Assembly: GCF_018424695.1 (NCBI RefSeq)
Contig: NZ_QTNQ01000014.1
Location: 1-64,000 of the forward strand
Direction: 5' to 3'
Source: Vannielia litorea
Lineage (GTDB): Bacteria; Pseudomonadota; Alphaproteobacteria; Rhodobacterales; Rhodobacteraceae
DNA length: 64,000 bases
Shown here one piece after another: positions 1-7,542 of this stretch; within the stretch, counting starts at the first letter, position 1; the number at the start of each line of letters is the position of its first letter. The notes beneath the pieces were generated by a model. The model did not search any database. It was not told the origin of the DNA and saw only the letters and a list, made by a program, of their open reading frames with translations. The translations under genes and the position numbers were made by a program.

Positions 1-480
1 AAGCCAGGACCATCGAGGAGCGGCGCTTGCTGCACTGCCAGACAACGGCATAGACTGAAACCACAACGAGCCAGACCCTCCGTTCGAGATCAGGCGCTCG
101 TGTTCCAAATCACCTGACGACGGACAGAGTCACCGCTGAACGCCTTGCCACGCACGCGGGGCAGGGTAAGGTAGGGCAGGGGAGCCCACGACGAAGCTGC
201 CTACCTCGCATCGTTGGTAGCGATCAGATTTCGCGTCACGGCCAAGCTCGACGCCGTCGGCAACTGGTGCTCGGGCTTCAGGTCCAATCATCTGTGCTGC
301 CGTTGGACAGTAATCCTGATACCTTCAACCTGCTTTCGTATCCTGAAGTTGTGCATGTGAGCAGAAGGCGGCGCCTGGCACCCTGAACCTGCCGCCGATC
401 AGAACCAGCACCGGATGCTCCGGGAATCGCTGATGGCAAACCAACCGGACCGGCTCGCGTCGGCCTAACGGAGAACATGC
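1..480. other. Left edge without a supported gene
   Basis: I see no convincing coding region here on either strand. The only open frames are short, arginine-rich shadows or run antisense to the gene starting at 481. There is no clear promoter, repeat or transposase remnant. A GGAG ribosome-binding sequence for the next gene lies near 469-472. Confidence 0.5.
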
Positions 481-822
481 ATGTCCGAGATCGTCATTCG
501 TGAAAGCGGCCCCTTCGCAAACCGGAAGCTCGCCATTGAGGTCAATGGTGCCTTGCACGGGGAGTACGCCCTCGACCAGCCAGCGGATCTGGTGAACGTC
601 GCAAAGCTGTTTTTCGAACGAGACAAGCCCAAGATGATACGTCTGAATGTCGATGGCGACATCAAGCCTCATCTGGCGATGGCTTTGATCGATGCCGGCG
701 TTGTGGTCCCGGATCCCTGGTATGAAGATGAACGTTACGACCCCAAAGCCGAAGAAGCGGCCATGCTCGCGGCGGCAATCGAATCTCATCAGCTGGACGA
801 GTTGCCCGATGATGGATGCTAG
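481..822 (+). CDS. Hypothetical protein, 113 aa
   Basis: I do not recognise this family. The product is acidic and soluble, with no signal peptide, transmembrane segment or cysteine cluster (one Cys, at the very C-terminus). It reads as an alpha/beta protein with an acidic tail from about residue 80, rich in E, A and D. The ATG at 481 is preceded by GGAG at suitable spacing. The composition fits the surrounding coding style, and the reverse frame is arginine-rich noise, so this strand is preferred. It stands alone, about 190 bp upstream of a copper-type MerR promoter. Confidence 0.6.
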   Translation: MSEIVIRESGPFANRKLAIEVNGALHGEYALDQPADLVNVAKLFFERDKPKMIRLNVDGDIKPHLAMALIDAGVVVPDPWYEDERYDPKAEEAAMLAAAIESHQLDELPDDGC

Positions 823-935
823 CGCATCCAGGCGCCATTTCAGTGACTTGCTCCGCGTCATGTGCAGCATGTGTCCAATTGTCGATCTCGCGATCGAGTA
901 CTGTTTGGAACGATTTTAGGGCTCAAAAACTTCCC

Positions 936-966
936 TTGACCCTCCAGCCGCTAGAGGTTGCATACA
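936..966 (+). promoter_or_regulatory. CueR/HmrR-type (copper MerR) promoter-operator
   Basis: A TTGACC -35 element at 936-941 is separated from CATACA (961-966) by exactly 19 bp, the long spacer typical of MerR-activated promoters. Inside the spacer lies a dyad, CCTCCAG-ccg-CTAGAGG. It resembles the site upstream of copA at 39802. It would drive the L,D-transpeptidase at 1015. The -10 is weak, as expected for an activator-dependent promoter. The likely activator is the CueR-like protein at 42381 (inference). Confidence 0.7.
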
Positions 967-1014
967 CACCGCTGCAAAAAGAAAAAACCTAGTGCAGAGA
1001 GATACATTCCATCG

Positions 1015-1677
1015 ATGCTGACAAGACGACACTTCATTCAAACAACATCGGCGTTGATGTCGATGTCGCTTCCAAGCGTGTCTTTTGCAGACACATTCCC
1101 GACGGCGACCCAAAAGGCCGCGTGGGATGCAGAGGTCACACCGGTCGGGTACGACCCGGCGACAACGAACCCGTGGGATCTGCATCCGCGCTTTCTTCCG
1201 CAACGCGTTGCCGCAAACGCGGGACTAATCCCGGGAGACATCCATGTCGATGCGGTTGCGCGGTACCTGTACCACATCGAGGAAGGCGGTACGGCGATGC
1301 GCTACGGCGTGGCAATCGCGCGAGGTGATCTCTATGAGCCGGGGACCTACACGATCCGGCGCAAGGTTGAGTGGCCGCACTGGACGCCGACTAAGAACAT
1401 GATCGAGCGGAACCCGGAATATGCCGAGTTCGCCGACGGGATGGAGCCCGGTCCGACCAATGCGCTCGGATCGCGGGCGCTCTATCTCTTCGTTGGCGAA
1501 CGGGACACATATCTACGCATCCACGGAACGCCATATCCGAGGAGCATCGGTGGCCGGGCGAGTTCAGGGTGCGTCAGGATGGTCATGGCTCATATCAACG
1601 ACCTTTACCCGAGGGTGAGAATCGGAGCGACGGCGTACCTGTATTCGGCTGAGGAGAGCGTAGTCGCGCAAGGGTGA
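1015..1677 (+). CDS. L,D-transpeptidase family protein (YkuD domain), Tat-type leader
   Basis: A periplasmic peptidoglycan cross-linking or lipoprotein-anchoring enzyme of the L,D-transpeptidase (YkuD) family, 220 aa. The N-terminus has a twin-arginine motif (TRRHFIQ) and a hydrophobic stretch ending in SFA, so Tat export is likely. The catalytic signature is present: His170 in IHGTPYP and Cys186 in SSGCVRM, with the IGGRASSG glycine/serine loop between them. I chose ATG 1015 rather than an upstream ATG at 958 because 958 lies inside the MerR-type promoter and would place charged residues before the leader. The promoter implies copper-inducible wall remodelling (inference). Paralogues in this window lie at 4585 and 34002. 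Confidence 0.85.
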   Translation: MLTRRHFIQTTSALMSMSLPSVSFADTFPTATQKAAWDAEVTPVGYDPATTNPWDLHPRFLPQRVAANAGLIPGDIHVDAVARYLYHIEEGGTAMRYGVAIARGDLYEPGTYTIRRKVEWPHWTPTKNMIERNPEYAEFADGMEPGPTNALGSRALYLFVGERDTYLRIHGTPYPRSIGGRASSGCVRMVMAHINDLYPRVRIGATAYLYSAEESVVAQG

Positions 1678-1725
1678 CTTGGGCGACCTTCGACAGACAC
1701 GAACGTCTCACGCCCTATGCGGCTT

Positions 1726-1992
1726 TCAAGACTGCCGCGCGGTGCAGATGGGCCTTCCTCCGACGTCGCGAAGCGGAACCAACGTCGTCTCGACCGGTCC
1801 GCTATGCGTGTACCAATAGCATCCATCATCAGGCACCAGACGGGCCGAAGACAGGTCCTGGCCCGGCGCTGCCATCGCTACCACCTGATCGGGCACATTC
1901 CCGACCTCGTACCTGTCGCGATCGGCAACTGGCATCGCGCATCCGGCAAGGGCAATTGTTGTTAACAAAGTAAAAACTGTTGTCTTTCGCAT
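1726..1992 (-). CDS. Small putative lipoprotein, 88 aa
   Basis: The N-terminus is a lipoprotein signal peptide: MRKTTVF, a hydrophobic stretch, then the lipobox LAGC with the acylated Cys near residue 17. The mature part (about 70 aa) contains CYWYTHSGPVE and a second Cys near the end (RPICTARQS), so one disulfide is possible. I do not recognise a named family. The start at 1992 is the one that gives the signal peptide directly; longer frames add nonsense. It is transcribed away from the ATPase gene at 2173 and converges on the L,D-transpeptidase. Substrate and role are unknown. Confidence 0.7.
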   Translation of the reverse strand: MRKTTVFTLLTTIALAGCAMPVADRDRYEVGNVPDQVVAMAAPGQDLSSARLVPDDGCYWYTHSGPVETTLVPLRDVGGRPICTARQS

Positions 1993-2109
1993 ATCTACCT
2001 CATTTGCCATTCGCGATCGGACTGCCTGTTGTCTCGAAGGGACCACGAAGGATTCCGTTCCAGCCCGGATCGCGTATCCGGCCATCCCATGTCAAGGACA
2101 TCTGACCCC

Positions 2110-2140
2110 TTGAAGCTCTAGTCGCTGTAGGAGCTATGTC
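2110..2140 (+). promoter_or_regulatory. Zn/Cd/Pb-type MerR promoter-operator
   Basis: TTGAAG (2110-2115) and TATGTC (2135-2140) are separated by 19 bp containing CTCTAGTCGCTGTAGGAGC, a dyad of the CadR/PbrR/ZntR style. It is close in sequence to the site at 21779-21809 and to the minus-strand site at 20881-20911. It sits 33 bp before the ATPase start at 2173. The regulator is presumably the MerR protein encoded at 21017. Confidence 0.8.
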
Positions 2141-2172
2141 AATACCGTCAGCCCGAATCACAAGGTGCGTCA

Positions 2173-4518
2173 ATGTCTTCTTCCGCCCATGCCAACGATC
2201 ACCATCACGATGAAGGTCGAAACGATAGCTGCTGCGGAGGCGGTGGAAACTGCGGCGACATCGCTCCGGCGACGCCTGCGCCATCGGTCGGGCGAAGCTA
2301 TCAGGTTTCCGGTCTCGACTGCGCCGAAGAAGTAGCGATCCTGAATAAAGTCGTCGGCCCGAAGGTCGGCGGAGCAGAGCATCTGGCTTTCGACGTCATC
2401 AACGGGCGGATGACCATTCTGGACAGCGCGGACCGTGTAACTGACGACGAGGTGGCGCAACTGGTTGCAACCACCGGCATGAGTGCGAAACCGTGGGATG
2501 CAGGAACCGCCTCCGAAGATCAGGCGGCCCATCTCGCCCGACAGCGGCTCTTCACGGCGCTGAGCGGCGGCTTCTGGGCGGCGGGCTTTCTCTGGCACAT
2601 CTTTGAGACCGGCATGGGCGGGGCCCTATTCCTGTTCGCGGGTCACGGAGAGTCCACCATGCCGCTGGCCGAGGCGGTGCTCTTCGCCGTCGCGATCCTG
2701 TTCGGTGTCTGGCTTGTGGCCCCAAAGGCCTGGTCCTCCGCGCGGCGTCTTTCGCCCGACATGAACCTCCTCATGGTGGTCGCGGTGGCGGGAGCCATCG
2801 GCCTCGGCGAGTTCTTCGAGGCGGCGACGGTGGCCTTCTTCTTCTCGCTGTCGCTCTACCTCGAAAGCTGGAGCGTCGGGCGCGCGCGGAACGCGGTTTC
2901 AGCGTTGCTTGACCTGGCGCCGCAGACGGCAAGGGTTCTTTATGATGATGGTTCTGAAGCAGACGTGCCGGCTTCCGCTGTTGCCATCAATGCACGGTTC
3001 GTGGTGCGCGGCGGCGACCGCATCCCACTGGATGGTGAAGTTGTAGATGGGGCAGGGGCCGTCGATCAGGCGCCGATCACCGGCGAAAGTGCGCTGGTGC
3101 CGAAGGAGCCGGGTGACGAAGTCTACGCTGGAACGATCAACGGCGAAGGGACGCTGACGGTGCGCGCGACCAGGGCGGCCTCCGACACGGTGCTCGCCAA
3201 AATCATCCGCATGGTGGGGGACGCTCACGCCCGCCGGGCGCCCGTGGAGCAGTGGGTCGCGAAGTTCGCGCGTATCTACACTCCCATCGTCATGGCTTTG
3301 GCCGTCGCCATTGCGCTGGTACCGCCGCTCGTCTTCGGTGGAGCTTGGGACTACTGGTTTTACAACGCGCTCGTTCTTCTCGTGATCGCCTGTCCCTGTG
3401 CGCTGGTCATCTCGACGCCGGTTTCCATTGTTGCAGCGCTGACGGCCTCGGCGCGGGCGGGGGTTCTCATCAAGGGCGGAGCCTATGTCGAGGCTCCGGG
3501 CCGGACGACGGCTCTGGCGATGGACAAGACCGGAACCATCACGATGGGTGAACCGGAGGTGGCCGCCGTGCATCCACTTGGCGGGGCCTCGGCGCGCGAT
3601 CTTATGACGCTGGCGGCCGCACTCGAAGCGAGGTCATCGCATCCGCTGGCCCGTGCCATTCTTGCGCGGGCCGAGGCAGACGGCATCGCGGTATCAGCGG
3701 CCGAGGATACGCGCACCGTGCCGGGACGGGGGCTGGAAGGACGGGCAGGGGGACGAGAGGTCTGGCTTGGCTCCGACCGGTTCGCCGAGGAGAAAGGGTT
3801 CGGCAGCGCCATTCCGGCGGACCTCCGTGACCGGATCGAAGGGGCCGGCAGCACACTTGTGGCCGTCGGTGACAGGACCGGCGTGACCGGCATTCTCGAA
3901 CTGCGCGACCGCATCCGCCCCGACGCCAAGGGGATTGTCGCACGTCTGCACGCGCAGGGCGTGAAAACCATCGTCATGCTGACCGGCGACAACGAATGCA
4001 CCGCACGCGCCGTCGCGGCCGATGTCGGCATCGACGAGGTGCGTGCCGAACTCTTGCCCGAGGACAAGGTAACGGCCATCGAGGAATTGGTCGAAAGCCA
4101 CGACATGGTGGCGATGATCGGCGACGGGGTGAATGACGCACCGGCCATGGCGCGCGCCCACTACGCCATCGCCATGGGCGCCGTCGGGTCCGACGCGGCC
4201 ATCGAGACAGCGGACATCGCCCTGATGACGGACGATATCGGCAAGGTACCGTGGCTCATCGGCCATTCACGCCGCGCCATGTCGATCATCCGCCAGAACA
4301 TCGGCGTTTCACTGGCGACGAAGGCCGTTTTCGTCGTCGCGACGGCATTCGGGATGGCGTCGATGTGGGGCGCCATCGCGGCGGATGTCGGCGTCTCGCT
4401 TCTCGTGGTGGCCAATGCATTGCGCCTGCTCAACGGCCACAAGGCAGGTGCGCCGCCATCCGGCGGTGAACAGATTGGTGAACAGATGGCAAGCGGCGCT
4501 CTTGCACACGGGCATTGA
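2173..4518 (+). CDS. zntA: Heavy-metal P1B-type ATPase, Zn2+/Cd2+/Pb2+ exporting type
   Basis: A membrane pump that exports divalent soft metals from the cytoplasm at the cost of ATP; 781 aa, a usual length. The first 35 residues are rich in His and Cys (DHHHDE, DSCCGGGGNC). A heavy-metal-associated fold follows with DCAEE near residue 49-53, where the usual second Cys is Glu, a variant seen in Zn/Pb pumps. Membrane CPC is at residues 407-409 and the phosphorylation motif DKTGT at Asp451; TGDN and GDGVNDAPA form the ATP-binding part. The last helices contain DVGVS, the Asp-Gly pattern of P1B-2 (Zn/Cd/Pb) pumps, instead of the YN/MxxSS pattern of copper pumps. It is preceded by a Zn/Cd/Pb-type MerR promoter. 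Call as family is firm; metal preference is from motifs. Confidence 0.93.
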   Translation: MSSSAHANDHHHDEGRNDSCCGGGGNCGDIAPATPAPSVGRSYQVSGLDCAEEVAILNKVVGPKVGGAEHLAFDVINGRMTILDSADRVTDDEVAQLVATTGMSAKPWDAGTASEDQAAHLARQRLFTALSGGFWAAGFLWHIFETGMGGALFLFAGHGESTMPLAEAVLFAVAILFGVWLVAPKAWSSARRLSPDMNLLMVVAVAGAIGLGEFFEAATVAFFFSLSLYLESWSVGRARNAVSALLDLAPQTARVLYDDGSEADVPASAVAINARFVVRGGDRIPLDGEVVDGAGAVDQAPITGESALVPKEPGDEVYAGTINGEGTLTVRATRAASDTVLAKIIRMVGDAHARRAPVEQWVAKFARIYTPIVMALAVAIALVPPLVFGGAWDYWFYNALVLLVIACPCALVISTPVSIVAALTASARAGVLIKGGAYVEAPGRTTALAMDKTGTITMGEPEVAAVHPLGGASARDLMTLAAALEARSSHPLARAILARAEADGIAVSAAEDTRTVPGRGLEGRAGGREVWLGSDRFAEEKGFGSAIPADLRDRIEGAGSTLVAVGDRTGVTGILELRDRIRPDAKGIVARLHAQGVKTIVMLTGDNECTARAVAADVGIDEVRAELLPEDKVTAIEELVESHDMVAMIGDGVNDAPAMARAHYAIAMGAVGSDAAIETADIALMTDDIGKVPWLIGHSRRAMSIIRQNIGVSLATKAVFVVATAFGMASMWGAIAADVGVSLLVVANALRLLNGHKAGAPPSGGEQIGEQMASGALAHGH

Positions 4519-4584
4519 ACCGCCACCACCCGCAGGGTAGCTTTTGACCCATACGAGACCTCTCACACGAGGCATAGAGCAGTG

Positions 4585-5094
4585 ATGAAGATCCATATTC
4601 CGCGCCGCGTCGTCTTATTCGGAGGGCTTGTCGCTTTTCTATCCGGCTGCGCCAGCAAGTTCCGAACCTACACCGGACCCGAGGTCACCCGGCTGCGCCT
4701 TTACAAGGCGCAGCGCCTGCTGGTTCTCGACGGCGCCGATCGCGTCTTACGGACATATCCGATCGGGCTGGGCTTCGCGCCTGTCGGTCACAAGCAGTTC
4801 GAGGGCGACGGCCGCACACCGGAAGGCTCCTACGTGATCGACCGGCGGAACCCCGACAGCCTCTTCCATCTGTCCGTCGGCATCTCCTACCCGAACGAGG
4901 CAGACATCGCATTTGCCGAAGCGCAAGGCCGATCCCCTGGCGGCGATATCTTCATCCACGGCGGGCCGCGGCGGGGGATCGACCCCACGAATGTCCGCGA
5001 CTGGACGGCAGGCTGCATCTCGGTCTCGGATCCCGAGATCGAGGAAATCTACGCCATGGTTCGGGACGGGACACCGATCGACATCTACGCCTGA
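4585..5094 (+). CDS. L,D-transpeptidase family lipoprotein (ErfK/YbiS-like)
   Basis: Periplasmic L,D-transpeptidase, 169 aa, predicted to be membrane-anchored through a lipobox (LSGC, Cys near residue 20). The YkuD signature is complete: HGG with His125 and TAGCIS with Cys144. It is a short, single-domain type with no LysM or peptidoglycan-binding domain. The ATG at 4585 is used here; a GTG directly before it at 4582 is possible. It follows the ATPase by 66 bp and may share its metal-responsive promoter, which would link envelope repair to Zn/Cd/Pb stress (inference). Confidence 0.85.
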   Translation: MKIHIPRRVVLFGGLVAFLSGCASKFRTYTGPEVTRLRLYKAQRLLVLDGADRVLRTYPIGLGFAPVGHKQFEGDGRTPEGSYVIDRRNPDSLFHLSVGISYPNEADIAFAEAQGRSPGGDIFIHGGPRRGIDPTNVRDWTAGCISVSDPEIEEIYAMVRDGTPIDIYA

Positions 5095-5129
5095 TGGGCC
5101 GAGACGCGTCGGCGCGTCCGTCGATCGCT

Positions 5130-5888
5130 TCAGGCAAACCGGCGGCGAAGAGCCACGTTGATGCCCTCGATAGCGATCACCATGGCGATCACGGCCAATG
5201 TGACGCTTGCTGCCTTTTCGTACTGGAACGAGCGCACATAGGTCTGGATGTAGAACCCGATCCCGCCCGCGCCGACGATGCCCAGGATCAGCGACTCGCG
5301 CAGGTTCAATTCGAACCGAAAGATGGTGTCACGTGCGACGACCGGCGCCATCTGCGGCCAGATCGCATACCTCAGCTGCGCCAAGGGCGCGGCGCCGGCG
5401 CTCTCCAGCGCGGCAATCGGCGCGCGGGAGACGCCGTCGATCGCTTCGGCGTAGAATTTCGCGAGCATGCCGGTGGCATGGAAGGCGATCGCGATGATGC
5501 CGGGCAGGGGACCCAGGCCCACCGCGCCCACCATGAGCATCGCCACCAGAATCAGCGGGATGGCGCGGATGAAGGCGAGCAGCGTGCGGACAGGGCGGTA
5601 GAGCGCCGGCGACACCATCGTCTCGGATGCAAGTATCCCGAGGGGTACCGACAGGAGGACCGCGCCCAGAGACCCCAGGATCGCGATGCGCAGCGTTTCC
5701 GCGCTGCCCTTCACGATCTCGTTCATCACGGTCGGATCGGGCGGGACCATCCGGCCGAGGAAATCCGCGATCCGGGGGCCGGCGGACAGGAGGCGCGACA
5801 GGTCGACATCGGTCGTGGCGAACGACCAGAGAACTGCACCCGCGACCAAAGCCCCGGCCGCGAAACCGCCAAACCCGCGCGACCGCAT
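5130..5888 (-). CDS. PhnE/PtxC-like ABC transporter permease
   Basis: Inner-membrane permease of the phosphonate/phosphite importer family (binding-protein-dependent transport), 252 aa. It has an N-terminal helix, a TLRIAILGSLGAVLLSVP segment typical of PhnE permeases, and a cytoplasmic EAA-type loop near residues 160-190 (ALESAGAAPLAQLRYAIWPQ). The ATG overlaps the stop of the upstream ATPase gene by one base, so translation is probably coupled. Family resemblance is to PhnE, but the genetic setting (MntR, di-haem protein) makes phosphonate an uncertain substrate. Confidence 0.85.
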   Translation of the reverse strand: MRSRGFGGFAAGALVAGAVLWSFATTDVDLSRLLSAGPRIADFLGRMVPPDPTVMNEIVKGSAETLRIAILGSLGAVLLSVPLGILASETMVSPALYRPVRTLLAFIRAIPLILVAMLMVGAVGLGPLPGIIAIAFHATGMLAKFYAEAIDGVSRAPIAALESAGAAPLAQLRYAIWPQMAPVVARDTIFRFELNLRESLILGIVGAGGIGFYIQTYVRSFQYEKAASVTLAVIAMVIAIEGINVALRRRFA

Positions 5889-6670
5889 CAGGTCACCGCC
5901 CGCAAACCGATGGCCGGCAGGGCCGTCGTTTCGCGATAGAGGTCCGCGGTCGCGACATCGCTCAAGTCTCCGACAGCCACGTCGAAGGCGATCCGGCCAT
6001 CGCGCATGCCCACGATACGATCGGCGAAACGCCGCGCGAGGTCGGGCTGGTGCGAGGAGAACAGCACGGTCGCGCCACGCGCGCGCGCAGCACCGGTCAG
6101 CAGCGTCAGGATTTCCGCGGCGCGGGCGGGATCGAGATTGCTGACGGGCTCGTCGGCAAGGATCAGGCGCGGCTCCTGGGCGAGGCATCGGGCGATGGCC
6201 ACACGCTGCCGCTGCCCACCGCTGAGGCTGTCGACCCTACGCTCGGCCAGATCGGCGATGCCGCAATCAGCGAGTGCGGCGCGCGCCACCTCCAGGTCGC
6301 GTGGCAAGGGAGAACCGAGGGCCGCGCGCAAGGGCGACATGCGGCCAAGGCGCCCGTTCAGAACGTTTCGCAGCACTGAAGAGCGTTCGACCAGCGCGAA
6401 TTCCTGAAAGACAAAGCCGATATCTGGCCGGCTGGCGCGCGAAGGCGGATGGTCTGGATCGAGCGGCGCGCCGAGGACCGAGACCCGACCGCGCCAGCCG
6501 CGAAGACGCCCGTCGAGCAAGGCCAGTAGTGTCGTTTTCCCGGCCCCCGAGGGTCCGAGCAGCGCGGTGCTTTCGCCTGCAGGCACCATGAGCGACACAT
6601 GGTCCAATGCCGGTAGCCCGGCGCCCTGATGGACGAAGCTCAGATCGCCTATTTGCGCCGCGGCGCTCAC
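5888..6670 (-). CDS. PhnC/PtxA-like ABC transporter ATP-binding protein
   Basis: Cytoplasmic ATPase subunit of the importer, 260 aa. Walker A is GPSGAGKTT at about residues 39-47, the signature is LSGGQRQRVAIAR and Walker B is LILADEP, followed by the switch histidine (SSHQPDLA). The start is GTG, overlapping the stop of the binding-protein gene in a GTGA. The C-terminal stop overlaps the permease start. All three transporter genes are therefore translationally coupled. Confidence 0.9.
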   Translation of the reverse strand: MSAAAQIGDLSFVHQGAGLPALDHVSLMVPAGESTALLGPSGAGKTTLLALLDGRLRGWRGRVSVLGAPLDPDHPPSRASRPDIGFVFQEFALVERSSVLRNVLNGRLGRMSPLRAALGSPLPRDLEVARAALADCGIADLAERRVDSLSGGQRQRVAIARCLAQEPRLILADEPVSNLDPARAAEILTLLTGAARARGATVLFSSHQPDLARRFADRIVGMRDGRIAFDVAVGDLSDVATADLYRETTALPAIGLRAVT

Positions 6671-7542
6671 CCGAGGAGTCCGTAGCGGCGGGCCATGTCG
6701 CGCACCCCGTCATAGGCAGCGGGGTCCGCTCGGACATAGCCGTCGGGTCCGTAGAGGTAGCGCAGCAGGTCGCGGTTGCCGGCTTCGTTGAGGCGCATCA
6801 TCGCATCGACGAACCGCGACCGAAGATCTGCGTCCAGTCCCGGTCGCGCGATCACCACGTGGCTGGGGATTGGTTCGCTCTCGGCGATCCAGATGACCTC
6901 GGCCTGCTGTTGCGGGGTGAGAAGGAGGTCGGCGTACTGGCTCGCGCCGGCGGCCTCGACAAGGCCCTCGGCCATCGCCTGCATCGCCTGCTGATATCCG
7001 CCCGCGAAGAAGATGCGACCGAAAAAGGCGTCCGCGTCACCGGGCCCGGCAACCAATCCGGCCTCGACGAACTCGGCCAGAGGATAGAGATAGCCCGATT
7101 CCGAGATCGGGTCCGCAAAAGCGATATCCTTGCCACCGAGATCAGCAAGCGTTTCGATCCCGCTGTCGCGGCGCACGAAGATCCGGCCGGTGTAACTCGG
7201 CGCGCCGCGATAGACTTCGGACAGCAGAGGCACTGCGCCGATCTCGGCCTCGGCCAGCACGAAGGGGAGCGCGCCCATGAAAGAAATGTCGGCGTCACCG
7301 TTCCGCAGCGCCTCGACGGCCGCGGCGTGGTCGATGGTGACGAAACCCTCGACCGGTACGCCGATCTGATCCGCCAGCCAACCGGTGATGGCCGCGATGT
7401 CGCCGAGCAATTTTTCGGGGTTTTCCTGGGGAATGAAGGCGAGGCGCAAGCCTTCTTGCTGTGCTGCAAGCCGTGTTCCCAAGGACACGGCGCCCGCGGC
7501 GGACAGGATCAGCGTTTTTCTGCGGCTCAGACGGATCGACAT
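6667..7542 (-). CDS. PhnD/PtxB-like periplasmic substrate-binding protein
   Basis: Periplasmic binding protein of the phosphate/phosphite/phosphonate family, 291 aa. A signal peptide (RRKTLILSAAGAVSLG...LAA) is followed by the family pattern LRLAFIPQENPEKL, then DADISFMGALPFVLA, YTGRIFVRRDSGIETLADLGGK and FADPISESGYLYPL. That pattern places it firmly in the PhnD-like group, whose members bind a range of small oxyanions and other ligands. Its start overlaps the stop of the di-haem gene by one base. The ligand cannot be read from sequence; an MntR-controlled context suggests a metal-related ligand (inference). Confidence 0.85.
   Translation of the reverse strand: MSIRLSRRKTLILSAAGAVSLGTRLAAQQEGLRLAFIPQENPEKLLGDIAAITGWLADQIGVPVEGFVTIDHAAAVEALRNGDADISFMGALPFVLAEAEIGAVPLLSEVYRGAPSYTGRIFVRRDSGIETLADLGGKDIAFADPISESGYLYPLAEFVEAGLVAGPGDADAFFGRIFFAGGYQQAMQAMAEGLVEAAGASQYADLLLTPQQQAEVIWIAESEPIPSHVVIARPGLDADLRSRFVDAMMRLNEAGNRDLLRYLYGPDGYVRADPAAYDGVRDMARRYGLLG

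Noticed and set aside
325-870. 181-residue minus-strand frame opposite the first gene
   Set aside because: Less protein-like than the plus frame at 481, which has a ribosome-binding site and normal composition; still, neither is a known family.
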